A stretch of DNA of 7,775 bases from Eutrophosalina sp902522775 (GTDB lineage Bacteria; Bacteroidota; Bacteroidia; Flavobacteriales; Flavobacteriaceae), in NCBI GenBank assembly GCA_902522775.1, contig CABYWQ010000014.1, forward strand, positions 1 through 7,775, written 5' to 3'. Under the pieces are notes generated by a model. It had not been told where the DNA came from, made no database searches, and worked only from the letters and a program-made list of their open reading frames with translations. This document shows, piece after piece, positions 1-7,403 of the stretch (positions within the stretch are counted from its first letter, which is position 1; every line of letters begins with the position of its first letter). Both the position numbers and the translations under genes were made by a program.

Positions 1-167
1 TTTATAAAAATTTATCAAAAGTATATGTTAATAAAGGTCAAGATGTTGAGTCGTTGGAGATTATTGGACAGGTTTTTAGTAATAATTCAGACTCTAAAAC
101 TACTCTACAGTTTAGCATTTTTAATAATACGACAGCATTAGACCCATACCTATGGATAGCAAATTAA
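1..167 (+). CDS. C-terminus of LytM/M23-domain protein, EnvC-like murein hydrolase activator (5' truncated by window edge)
   Basis: This is the end of a gene that begins before the window; it reads in the frame starting at position 3 and stops at TAA 165-167, giving 54 residues. The visible part fits the last beta-strands of a LytM (peptidase M23) domain: 'NLSKVYVNKGQDV', then 'IIGQVFSN', then 'TTLQFSIFNN' and a closing 'LDPYLWIAN' that matches the usual 'DP..WL' ending. In active M23 peptidases the strand at 'TTLQFSI' carries the catalytic HxH ('HLHFE'); here both histidines are absent, as in E. coli EnvC ('SLYFEI'). From family knowledge, such degenerate LytM proteins do not cut peptidoglycan but activate amidases during cell separation. 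The activator role is inference, since the rest of the protein (expected coiled coil and signal peptide) is not visible. The last 16 nt overlap the start of uvrA in another frame. Confidence 0.75.
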   Translation, partial: YKNLSKVYVNKGQDVESLEIIGQVFSNNSDSKTTLQFSIFNNTTALDPYLWIAN

Positions 168-2941
168 TTAATAAGAATAAAGTTCAAAAAAGTATTGAAA
201 TTAAAGGTGCTGAAATGCATAACTTAAAATCAATTGATATTTCTATTCCAAAAAAGAAGTTAGTTGTAATTACGGGCTTATCAGGTTCTGGAAAATCTAG
301 TTTAGCTTTTGATACTATATATGCGGAGGGTCAAAGGAGATTTATTGAAAGCTTATCATCATATGCAAGACAATTTTTAGGCAAATTAAATAAACCGAAA
401 GTTAAAAGTATTGACGGTTTATCACCTGCAATTGCAATTGAACAAAGAGTAAACAACTCAAATCCCAGATCAACTGTTGGCACAAGCTCAGAAATATATG
501 AATATATAAAACTTTTATATGCTAGAGTTGGTAAGACTATATCACCAATTTCTGGAAATGAGATTAAAAAAGATAGTGTCAATTCTGTTTTAGACTATGT
601 TAAAAAGCTAAATATTGGGGATAAATTCTTAATTATGATAAAGCTTGAACCACCTAAAGGTTTGAACTTAAAAGATTATTTATCTCTTTATTCAAAACAA
701 GGGTTTGCCAGAATTGAAATTGATGAGAAGATTTTACTAATTGATGATTTCGATAATAGAAATTTTAAAAAAGCTTATTTAGTTATAGACAGATCTATTT
801 TTAAAAATGATGAAGATTATATTAATAGAATTATTGATTCAATTGAAAATGCATTTAATACTGGTAATGGTTCTATGTACATAAAAAACTTAGTTGATAA
901 TTCATATGTTTTTTTTACAAAAAAATTTCAAGAAAATGGTATCAATTATTTAGAACCTAATGAGCATTTATTCAGTTTTAATAATCCTTATGGCGCGTGT
1001 CCCAGCTGTGGAGGATATGGAGATATAATGGGAATTGACCCTGAACTGGTTATTCCAAATACTTCTCTTTCAGTTTATGAAGATTGTATTGCTCCGTGGA
1101 GAGGTCAAAAACTGAAGAAATATAAACAACTTCTTGTTAATAATGCCCATATATTTGATTTTCCAATTCATCGACCATTTTTTGAGTTATCAAAAGAACA
1201 AAAAGACCTGCTTTGGACTGGTAACGAATATTTTAAAGGAATTAATTTTTTCTTTAAAAAACTAGAGCAGAAAATGTATAAGATTCAAAACAGAGTAATG
1301 TTATCAAGATACAGAGGAAGAACAACATGTTCAGACTGTAAAGGAAAAAGACTTAGAAAAGAGGCAAGCTATATTAAAGTTAACGGCCTTTCAATTACAG
1401 AATTAGTGGATATGCCAATCTCTAAATTACTAGACTTTTTTAAACTAATAAAATTAAAAGGTGAGGCCCTACGTAAGAGCGAAAGACTATTGAAAGAAAT
1501 TATAAGTAGGTTAGAATTTTCCAAAAATGTTGGACTTGGATATTTGACGCTAAATAGAAAATCTAATTCACTTTCCGGTGGTGAAACCCAACGAATTAAC
1601 TTAGCAACATCTCTTGGCAGTGCACTAGTTGGATCTATATATGTATTGGATGAACCAAGCGTAGGCCTACACCCAGAAGACACTTTAAAATTGATCGAAA
1701 TATTATTAAATCTAAAAAAAATAGGAAACTCAGTAATAGTAGTTGAACATGACGAGGATATAATTAGATCTGCTGATCATATAATAGATTTAGGTCCTGG
1801 AGCAGGATCACAAGGCGGGGTCGTTGTTGCTAGTGGAAATATTAAAAAAATCCTTAAATCAGACTCTTTAACATCTGGCTATTTAAATGGGTCTTTAAAT
1901 ATAGATATTCCTAAATCAAGAAGAAAAATATCAAATAAGTTATCACTATCAGGGTGCAGGGAAAACAATTTAAAAAATATAAATGTTGATTTTCCTCTAA
2001 ATATGATAGTGTGTATTACAGGTCTTTCAGGAAGTGGTAAAACTACTTTAGTAAAGAATATACTTTATCCAGCACTTTTAAAAAGTAAAGGAGTATTTAA
2101 AGAAAAACCTGGTCAGTTTGATCAAGTTGAAGGTGATTTAGCGGAAATTAATTCAATTGAATACATCGATCAAAATCCAATTGGTCAATCCTCAAGGTCT
2201 AATCCTGCAACTTATATTAAAGTTTACGATGAGATTAGAAATTTATTCTCAAATCAAAAAGCTTCTAAACATTTTGGATTAAAACCAAAACACTTTTCAT
2301 TTAATGTTGATGGAGGGAGGTGCGATGAATGTAAGGGTGAAGGATCGATAAAAATTGAAATGCAATTTATGTCTGATATTGTACTTAAGTGCGAGACATG
2401 TAAAGGAAAAAGATTTAAAAAAGAAGTTTTAAAAGCAAAATTTAAAGATAAAAATATTGATGATATTTTAAATTTAACTATTCAAGATGCATATAATTTC
2501 TTTCAAGAAAATAATCAAACTAAAATAACAAACAAACTAAAAGCGTTGCTTGATGTTGGAATGGGATATGTTAAGCTTGGACAATCTTCATCAACTTTGT
2601 CTGGCGGTGAAGCACAAAGAATTAAATTAGCTTCTTTTTTACTGAAAGGGTCCTCGAAAGAAAAGACACTTTTTATTTTTGATGAACCAACTACTGGACT
2701 TCATTTTCATGATATTAAAAAACTTATAAAATCTTTTAATTTATTGATTGAATTTGGACATTCTATTGTTGTTGTTGAGCATAACTTAGACCTAATAAAA
2801 TCTTCAGATTATATAATTGATTTGGGCCCATATGGTGGAGAGGATGGTGGAAATTTAGTTTTTAATGGGACGCCAGAAGATTTAATAAAGGACGGTAATT
2901 CATTGCTATCTAGTCACTTAAGGCCTAAACTTTCCATTTAA
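152..2941 (+). CDS. uvrA: UvrABC system protein A (excinuclease ABC subunit A)
   Basis: UvrA is the ATP-driven DNA damage sensor of nucleotide excision repair; it dimerises, scans DNA and loads UvrB. The 929-residue product is close to the E. coli length (940) and has the full double ABC-ATPase layout. Half 1 has Walker A GLSGSGKS (42-49), UvrB-binding region about 128-250, 'FSFNNP' (274-279), Cys pair C283/C286, insertion domain about 287-392, Cys pair C393/C396, signature LSGGETQR (474-481) and Walker B 'VLDEP' (498-502). Half 2 has Walker A GLSGSGKT (624-631), zinc module C724/C727 plus C747/C750, signature LSGGEAQR (816-823) and Walker B 'FIFDEP' (841-846). The UvrB-binding region makes this UvrA1-like rather than UvrA2. 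ATG 152 is the first start after an in-frame TAA at 125-127, and conservation begins near residue 15, so the start is well supported although no Shine-Dalgarno is visible. The CxxC pair that E. coli has just before 'FSFNNP' is missing here. The gene overlaps its upstream neighbour by 16 nt and the convergent flippase gene by 24 nt. Confidence 0.98.
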   Translation: MDSKLINKNKVQKSIEIKGAEMHNLKSIDISIPKKKLVVITGLSGSGKSSLAFDTIYAEGQRRFIESLSSYARQFLGKLNKPKVKSIDGLSPAIAIEQRVNNSNPRSTVGTSSEIYEYIKLLYARVGKTISPISGNEIKKDSVNSVLDYVKKLNIGDKFLIMIKLEPPKGLNLKDYLSLYSKQGFARIEIDEKILLIDDFDNRNFKKAYLVIDRSIFKNDEDYINRIIDSIENAFNTGNGSMYIKNLVDNSYVFFTKKFQENGINYLEPNEHLFSFNNPYGACPSCGGYGDIMGIDPELVIPNTSLSVYEDCIAPWRGQKLKKYKQLLVNNAHIFDFPIHRPFFELSKEQKDLLWTGNEYFKGINFFFKKLEQKMYKIQNRVMLSRYRGRTTCSDCKGKRLRKEASYIKVNGLSITELVDMPISKLLDFFKLIKLKGEALRKSERLLKEIISRLEFSKNVGLGYLTLNRKSNSLSGGETQRINLATSLGSALVGSIYVLDEPSVGLHPEDTLKLIEILLNLKKIGNSVIVVEHDEDIIRSADHIIDLGPGAGSQGGVVVASGNIKKILKSDSLTSGYLNGSLNIDIPKSRRKISNKLSLSGCRENNLKNINVDFPLNMIVCITGLSGSGKTTLVKNILYPALLKSKGVFKEKPGQFDQVEGDLAEINSIEYIDQNPIGQSSRSNPATYIKVYDEIRNLFSNQKASKHFGLKPKHFSFNVDGGRCDECKGEGSIKIEMQFMSDIVLKCETCKGKRFKKEVLKAKFKDKNIDDILNLTIQDAYNFFQENNQTKITNKLKALLDVGMGYVKLGQSSSTLSGGEAQRIKLASFLLKGSSKEKTLFIFDEPTTGLHFHDIKKLIKSFNLLIEFGHSIVVVEHNLDLIKSSDYIIDLGPYGGEDGGNLVFNGTPEDLIKDGNSLLSSHLRPKLSI
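2918..2941. other. convergent coding overlap of uvrA and flippase 3' ends
   Basis: The uvrA stop (TAA 2939-2941) lies inside the last codons of the oppositely oriented flippase gene, whose stop (TAA on the - strand, 2918-2920) lies inside uvrA. Both reading frames end naturally with family-like C-termini, so the 24-nt overlap appears real. There is no room for a terminator between the genes, and I saw no GC-rich hairpin with a U-tract on either strand in about 60 nt beyond each stop. Transcripts probably run into each other antisense. Confidence 0.85.
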
Positions 2942-4387
2942 AATATTTCGTATTAGTTTATTAATTGGTTTGGAAACCTTCATAAAATAAATAATTACAG
3001 TATATATAACTGATATTAAAAATGAATCAATAATTATTGAAACCACATTGTTGTCAGTTATTTTAAAATTTTGAAAAACAGTAAAAACTACCATTATTAA
3101 TAAAATAACCTTCAAACTATCAATAGAGTAAGGACTGATTTTTAATTTATGCTTTATAAAAATAATTTTTAGAGCTGTAAAAAAGAGGACAACTATAAGC
3201 GTTGAAAGAGCTGCACCATTAATACTATAAATATCAATTAAAATATCATTTAAATAATAAACTGAAATTGCCATTATTATTGAAAATGGTAAAGTGATTT
3301 TATAGAATTTAGAAGTTGCTAAAATTGCAGGTCCACAACCAAAAGACATCAAAAATAATTTACTAATTGAAATCATTAGGACAACCCAAACACCATTTGA
3401 ATAGGCCTTTTCACTCATCAAATCATAAAAAGGGTAAATGCTTGAATTAATTAATAAAAATATTAATCCTGCAACAATTAGTAAGTTAATTGAACTAGAA
3501 GAGTATAGCTTTTTTAATTCATTTAAATTATTCTCATTTAAAGCTTTAGCTACTAGTGGATTAATAATCTGAAACATAGCGCGTCCAGGAATCTCCACAA
3601 CAGTTGCTATGAATACAGCGACAGCATAAAATGCAGTTTGGTTTATCGCTTGTTTTTGAGGAATCATGAATTTATCAATATCTATTAAAATACTGGCGGC
3701 AGATCCAGCAAGAAGAATATATAATGAATATGTTATAATAGAACTTGTATTTTTTGGCAGGGTGAAAGTAAATTTAGGCAAATATAAGCTCAAAGAATAA
3801 AAAACCATGATCAGCAGCCTTAAATAATAAAGTCCAGTTAACCACCATATAAAATTTTCTTTAGATATAAAGTCAAGGTAAACTAGAATCAGTAAAACTA
3901 AAACTGAAAATCTCGGATAAATTTCTTTTAAAAAATTTCCAAAAACAGATTTTAATTGTACTCTAGCCCAGGAATAAAAAACCTCGAAGTATGATGTAGC
4001 AAATGAAACAAGAAATATAACCCATACATAATTTTCAATTATTGGATTTTTGACTGAAATAAAATCAGCTATCATATCGTGAAATTCAACAACAATAAAT
4101 GTTACTGGGATAATTGTAAAAAGAGGAACAAAAATTATTGAAGACATAAAGATGTCTTTATCTTTTTTAGTGTTAAAAGAGCTAAAATATTTTATAATTG
4201 TGTGTTGACTTCCAAAAGAAATTATTGGTTGAAGCAGATTAGAAGTAGCCAGTAAAAAGACAACTAAACCATAATACTGTTCCTTTAAAAATACAGGATA
4301 AAAATAAAGGGTATTAACCCCTCCAATAAGTAATGCAAAAGCTATAATTATTATATTTTTATATGACTGATTAAAAACAATACCCAT
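2918..4387 (-). CDS. polysaccharide/O-antigen flippase of the MOP superfamily (Wzx/RfbX-like)
   Basis: This 489-residue integral membrane protein probably moves a lipid-linked oligosaccharide from the cytoplasmic to the periplasmic face of the inner membrane. About 14 hydrophobic segments are visible, at roughly 11-33, 38-60, 81-101, 120-140, 158-175, 179-204, 216-236, 251-270, 299-320, 332-357, 364-388, 390-412, 424-440 and 448-469. That number and length are typical of the family. The N-terminus 'MGIVFNQSYKN' followed by 'YYGLVVFLLATSNLLQP' and 'SFGSQHTIIKYFSSF' resembles Bacteroidota 'lipopolysaccharide biosynthesis protein' flippases. A cytoplasmic basic stretch, 'FNTKKDKD' (71-78), separates helices 2 and 3. 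The ATG shares one base with the stop of the upstream glycosyltransferase (TAATG), so translation is probably coupled. It is the last gene of the operon and runs 24 nt into uvrA. The substrate is unknown; a teichoic-acid-type or other lipid-linked glycan exporter of the same superfamily remains possible. Confidence 0.88.
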   Translation of the reverse strand: MGIVFNQSYKNIIIIAFALLIGGVNTLYFYPVFLKEQYYGLVVFLLATSNLLQPIISFGSQHTIIKYFSSFNTKKDKDIFMSSIIFVPLFTIIPVTFIVVEFHDMIADFISVKNPIIENYVWVIFLVSFATSYFEVFYSWARVQLKSVFGNFLKEIYPRFSVLVLLILVYLDFISKENFIWWLTGLYYLRLLIMVFYSLSLYLPKFTFTLPKNTSSIITYSLYILLAGSAASILIDIDKFMIPQKQAINQTAFYAVAVFIATVVEIPGRAMFQIINPLVAKALNENNLNELKKLYSSSSINLLIVAGLIFLLINSSIYPFYDLMSEKAYSNGVWVVLMISISKLFLMSFGCGPAILATSKFYKITLPFSIIMAISVYYLNDILIDIYSINGAALSTLIVVLFFTALKIIFIKHKLKISPYSIDSLKVILLIMVVFTVFQNFKITDNNVVSIIIDSFLISVIYTVIIYFMKVSKPINKLIRNILNGKFRP

Positions 4388-5661
4388 TATAATTTTGAAA
4401 TTATTTTATCAATTTTAATCGCAATATTTGATGATAAAAACTCTTTATTATTCATTTTAATATTCTCCACACCCTGTTGGAAATCAATAAAGCATTCATA
4501 AATATAATTTTTTAAACCTGCATAGTTGTCATAGCTGAACGACATTCCAGATTTAGTTTCTTCAATAATGTTTTCGAGGTCACTTCCTTTATTTGAAATT
4601 CCTAGAATTTTTTTACCAGATGACAAGTAATGAAAGAACTTTCCTGGAACAATATCATTACATCCTCTAATGTTTACTGAACAAACAATCAAAACTTCTG
4701 AAATACAAATTTCTTCATTCAAATCTTTTTGGGACATGTAAGAAATAATCTTTCGGTTTTTAAGCTTTTTAAATTCTTTTGTTTCTAATATATCAAAATC
4801 AATATTTCCAATCAACACTATTTCGACTAATTCCTTAAATGAACTATTTGTATCAATTAAGTCTTTTAAAACTAGCCATAAATTTTTTGGATTTTGAATA
4901 GATTTCAAAGATCCTGCATATAAAATACGGAATTTATTGTATGACTTTGGATTTACGAATTTATCGAAACCACTATGTATACAGTAGCTATTTCTATTTA
5001 TTTTTTTGAATTGAGTTTTAAGAGATTTGGAAGTTGTTAGTACAGCATCACTAGATTTAATAATTTCTATTTCTTTTTGTCTATGTTTTTTTTGTGTTGA
5101 TTTGAGTTTGTTCAACAATTTATTTTGAAAAAAATTAGACCAAGGATCTCTAAAATCCGAAATCCATTTTATTCCTCTGTTCTTTTTTAAACTTTCACCA
5201 ACATAGTGTAATGAGTGTGGTGGGCCAGATGTAATTAAACAATCTAATGGGATTTTTTTATAATAATTCGCAATATATTTTAATGATGGAGATATTAAAT
5301 ACTTTCTTGAATCAGGAAAGAAAAAAAGTTCTCTAATCAGCAATATAAAATTTGAGATAATAAAATTCAAACTGATGTCAGTCTTACTTGATGTTAGTCC
5401 AAAACTTTCACTTGGTTGGGAGCTTCTCAAGCTTAAAAAATTTGGCAACTCAAATCCAGAAATAAAATTCACTTTTACTTTAGAATCAACTTTATTTAAT
5501 AACTCATTATCCACAATTGGATACTTAGGGTTTTTAAAAGTAAAAACATGAATATCATGACCTAGCTTAGCGAGCTCATTTGAAAACCTCAGCCATCTTT
5601 GAACTCCAGATCCGCCAGCTGGAGGCCAATAGTAAGTTAATATTCCAATTTTTTTACTCAT
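4387..5661 (-). CDS. GT4-type glycosyltransferase (GT-B fold), 424 aa
   Basis: This is a retaining GT-B glycosyltransferase, expected to transfer a sugar from a nucleotide donor to a growing lipid-linked glycan on the cytoplasmic face of the membrane. The N-terminal acceptor domain starts with 'YYWPPAGGSGVQRWLRF' (about 10-26), a hallmark of a Bacteroidota subgroup of GT4-like enzymes, and continues with 'FPDSRK' (115-120), 'TSGPPHS' (144-150) and 'SDFRDPW' (168-174). The C-terminal donor domain begins near 'RILYAGSL' (245-252), with 'IVLIGN' (281-286) and the donor-loop motif 'VPGKFFHYLSSGKKIL' (338-353). Family members usually have Glu where His344 stands in 'KFFHYL'. No signal peptide or transmembrane helix is convincing, although 100-115 is hydrophobic ('FIISNFILLIRELFFF') and may bind the membrane peripherally. 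The start ATG overlaps the upstream glycosyltransferase stop by 8 nt (ATGAGTAA). Donor and acceptor sugars are not predictable. Confidence 0.88.
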   Translation of the reverse strand: MSKKIGILTYYWPPAGGSGVQRWLRFSNELAKLGHDIHVFTFKNPKYPIVDNELLNKVDSKVKVNFISGFELPNFLSLRSSQPSESFGLTSSKTDISLNFIISNFILLIRELFFFPDSRKYLISPSLKYIANYYKKIPLDCLITSGPPHSLHYVGESLKKNRGIKWISDFRDPWSNFFQNKLLNKLKSTQKKHRQKEIEIIKSSDAVLTTSKSLKTQFKKINRNSYCIHSGFDKFVNPKSYNKFRILYAGSLKSIQNPKNLWLVLKDLIDTNSSFKELVEIVLIGNIDFDILETKEFKKLKNRKIISYMSQKDLNEEICISEVLIVCSVNIRGCNDIVPGKFFHYLSSGKKILGISNKGSDLENIIEETKSGMSFSYDNYAGLKNYIYECFIDFQQGVENIKMNNKEFLSSNIAIKIDKIISKL

Positions 5662-6832
5662 ATATTTTTATCAAATCTTTTGACACTTCGCTGTTGTTTA
5701 ATTTAGAAATAGCATCATAACAATTGTTTTGAAGTTTTGAATAAAGTTCCTTATTCTTAATCATTAATAGTAAATTTGAAATAAAATCTTCAACATTTTT
5801 TTCTTTAAATATTTTTCCAAATTTAAATTTATTAACTAGATCAGCTTGAGCTATTGAATCGCTGCATAACAACGGAACATTAAATGAAATATATTGAAAA
5901 ATCTTATTAGCATAAGTTGTATCGTGATGTTGGTTTCTATGAAGGGGAGAGAGTCCAATATCAGAAATCAACAAATATTTATATAAATCCTCTTCCTTTT
6001 GCCATCCAATAAAGTCAACTAAATTAGAAATCTTAAGCTTGTTAATTTTGGACTTTATTTTATGGTCATAAGAACTCTTTCCAATAATTATTAATTTAAT
6101 TTCTGGAACCTCTTTTTCTAAAGAAGTCATTGAATCTAAAACAGTATCTAAACCTCTTCTTTCTGATGTATTCCCAACATATAATAGCACATAATTTTTT
6201 GAATACTTTTTCTTTAATTCTTGATCATAGTCTTTATTTTGGTAAAAGCTTTTTCTAACCGTGTTTGGATAAACGACAACATTGTCATTTGAAATTTTAC
6301 ATCTTTCTATTATCTCTCTCTTTGCTTGATTGGTTACGACAATCACTTTTTCTGCCTTAGATACATATTTTTCTTCAGCTTTTTTCCATCTTTTAACGCT
6401 GATTAAAACCTTTCCAAAGAAACTATTCACATGTTTATAAAATTTCATAATCTCATGCCTGTTTTCGTGAAGGTCAAGAATATATTTAAGATTATATTTT
6501 CTACATACAGCAACAGCAGCTTTAGCAATTTGTATATCATGAATATGCACCTTGTCAATACTGTTTTTGAGAACAAAATCTTTAATTTTTGACTTCATTG
6601 AAATTGAATAAAAAGGAAAATCATTAGCTAGAGCAGATAATTTATATATTAATGATGAACAATAATATCTTCTTATTTTTATATCGTTTATTGTCTCACT
6701 TTTAATATAATTTTTTTGATAAGAGAGACAGAATAAATAAATTTCATGACCATTTTTTATAAGTTCTTCACACTCATTTGTTACTCTTGCATCACTTGGA
6801 TAAATAGCGTCTAGAATCATTCCAATTTTCAT
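5654..6832 (-). CDS. GT4-type glycosyltransferase (GT-B fold), 392 aa
   Basis: This is a second retaining GT-B glycosyltransferase of the same operon, probably adding another sugar to the same surface glycan. The N-terminal domain opens with 'YPSDARVTNECEELIKNGHEI' near residues 11-31, the typical 'D.RV..EA..L...GHEV' start of the GT4-like fold, followed by 'VHIHDI' (95-100) and 'LDLHENRHE' (119-127). The donor domain has 'VVVYPNTV' (185-192), 'LYVGNTSERRGLDT' (207-220), 'LIIIGKS' (247-253), 'DFIGW' (273-277), 'IGLSPL' (292-297) and 'HHDTTYANKIFQYISF' (302-317). In the last motif Gln313 replaces the glutamate that most GT4 enzymes use to hold the donor sugar, although 'NKLFQYM' forms are, to my recollection, a known variant. 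The gene follows the methyltransferase after a 10-nt A/T-only spacer without a Shine-Dalgarno sequence and overlaps the next gene by 8 nt. It shares little direct sequence with its GT neighbour, so a recent tandem duplication is unlikely. Confidence 0.88.
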   Translation of the reverse strand: MKIGMILDAIYPSDARVTNECEELIKNGHEIYLFCLSYQKNYIKSETINDIKIRRYYCSSLIYKLSALANDFPFYSISMKSKIKDFVLKNSIDKVHIHDIQIAKAAVAVCRKYNLKYILDLHENRHEIMKFYKHVNSFFGKVLISVKRWKKAEEKYVSKAEKVIVVTNQAKREIIERCKISNDNVVVYPNTVRKSFYQNKDYDQELKKKYSKNYVLLYVGNTSERRGLDTVLDSMTSLEKEVPEIKLIIIGKSSYDHKIKSKINKLKISNLVDFIGWQKEEDLYKYLLISDIGLSPLHRNQHHDTTYANKIFQYISFNVPLLCSDSIAQADLVNKFKFGKIFKEKNVEDFISNLLLMIKNKELYSKLQNNCYDAISKLNNSEVSKDLIKIYE

Positions 6833-6842
6833 AATAAAAAAA

Positions 6843-7403
6843 TTAAAGATTTAATACGCCTTTGTAATAATTAGTATAGTTTCCTAAAGACTTTTCAGCA
6901 TAGACAGCATAATATCTATTTGTAAAGTTTCTAAGTAATGGTCTAAAACCTAATTTAAAAGTAGGATTTTTCCAGTACGCTTTTTTCTTAACTTCCCAAC
7001 CTGATTTTTCTAATAGCCAGTCGAATTGCCATGCCTCAAATTCATGGTAATGACGATCCCTTTCATCATTTTTGTTTTTGTAGGCTTTAGAAAACCATAA
7101 GCTTAATGGAACGGTAACAAAAAGCCTTTTACAATTCAAATTTTTTAATAGAGGGAAAGGCGAAACCAGATGTTCTAATATTTCAAAACCAGTAACAAGA
7201 TCAACCTCCTTTGGTATTTCAATGTCATATTCAAAATCAAAATCTTGGCCTTCACTGTTAATGACCTTGTAACCTTCTTTTTCCATTATTTCTGAAAATG
7301 GATTCCTAATACCAAGGTCATAAATTATTCCACCCTCGGGCAAAATTTCCTTAAGCATTGTTAAGGTTTTTTTATATCGGTATTTTGGAAGTTTTTTATA
7401 CAT
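6843..7403 (-). CDS. small class I SAM-dependent methyltransferase (Methyltransf_11/23-like)
   Basis: This 186-residue protein has a single Rossmann-type methyltransferase domain. The SAM-binding motif I region is 'IIYDLGIRNPFSE' (26-38), with D29 and G31 matching the usual 'DxGxGxG' but the later glycines replaced by Arg/Asn. The post-motif region is 'DLVTGFEILEHLVSPF' (68-83), with the typical 'EhhEHh' core, then strand 5 'LFVTVPLS' (94-101) and 'RHYHEFEAWQFDWLLEKSGW' (117-136), which is common in methyltransferases encoded in glycan clusters. The small size leaves no extra substrate domain. Given its place between a YfhO gene and two glycosyltransferases, it may O-methylate a sugar or cap the glycan; that is inference, and a role on another small molecule cannot be excluded. 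Its ATG overlaps the stop of the YfhO gene by 8 nt (ATGTATAA), suggesting coupled translation. No close family name can be given. Confidence 0.82.
   Translation of the reverse strand: MYKKLPKYRYKKTLTMLKEILPEGGIIYDLGIRNPFSEIMEKEGYKVINSEGQDFDFEYDIEIPKEVDLVTGFEILEHLVSPFPLLKNLNCKRLFVTVPLSLWFSKAYKNKNDERDRHYHEFEAWQFDWLLEKSGWEVKKKAYWKNPTFKLGFRPLLRNFTNRYYAVYAEKSLGNYTNYYKGVLNL

Noticed and set aside
331..582. Open frame of 83 codons on the - strand inside uvrA
   Set aside because: It lies fully antisense to a highly conserved part of uvrA, its product resembles no known family, and it is explained by the codon pattern of the real gene.
909..925. Run of 8 T followed by a run of 7 A within uvrA, considered as a slippage or frameshift site
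   Set aside because: The uvrA frame reads through intact with conserved residues on both sides, and such runs are expected at this AT content.
1369..1683. Open frame of 104 codons on the - strand inside uvrA
   Set aside because: It is antisense to the signature and Walker B region of uvrA and its product has no domain-like features, so it is a shadow.
2921..2926. AGGCCT palindrome in the convergent overlap
   Set aside because: A six-base palindrome occurs by chance and the symmetry does not extend further.
2967..2978. Inverted repeat GGTTT-GG-AAACC just beyond the uvrA stop, considered as a terminator
   Set aside because: The stem is only 5 bp with a 2-nt loop and no U-tract follows. It lies within flippase codons and is too weak to call.
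4387..6832. Two adjacent GT4 genes considered as a tandem duplication
   Set aside because: Their N-terminal motifs, lengths and donor-loop sequences differ clearly; they share only the general fold.
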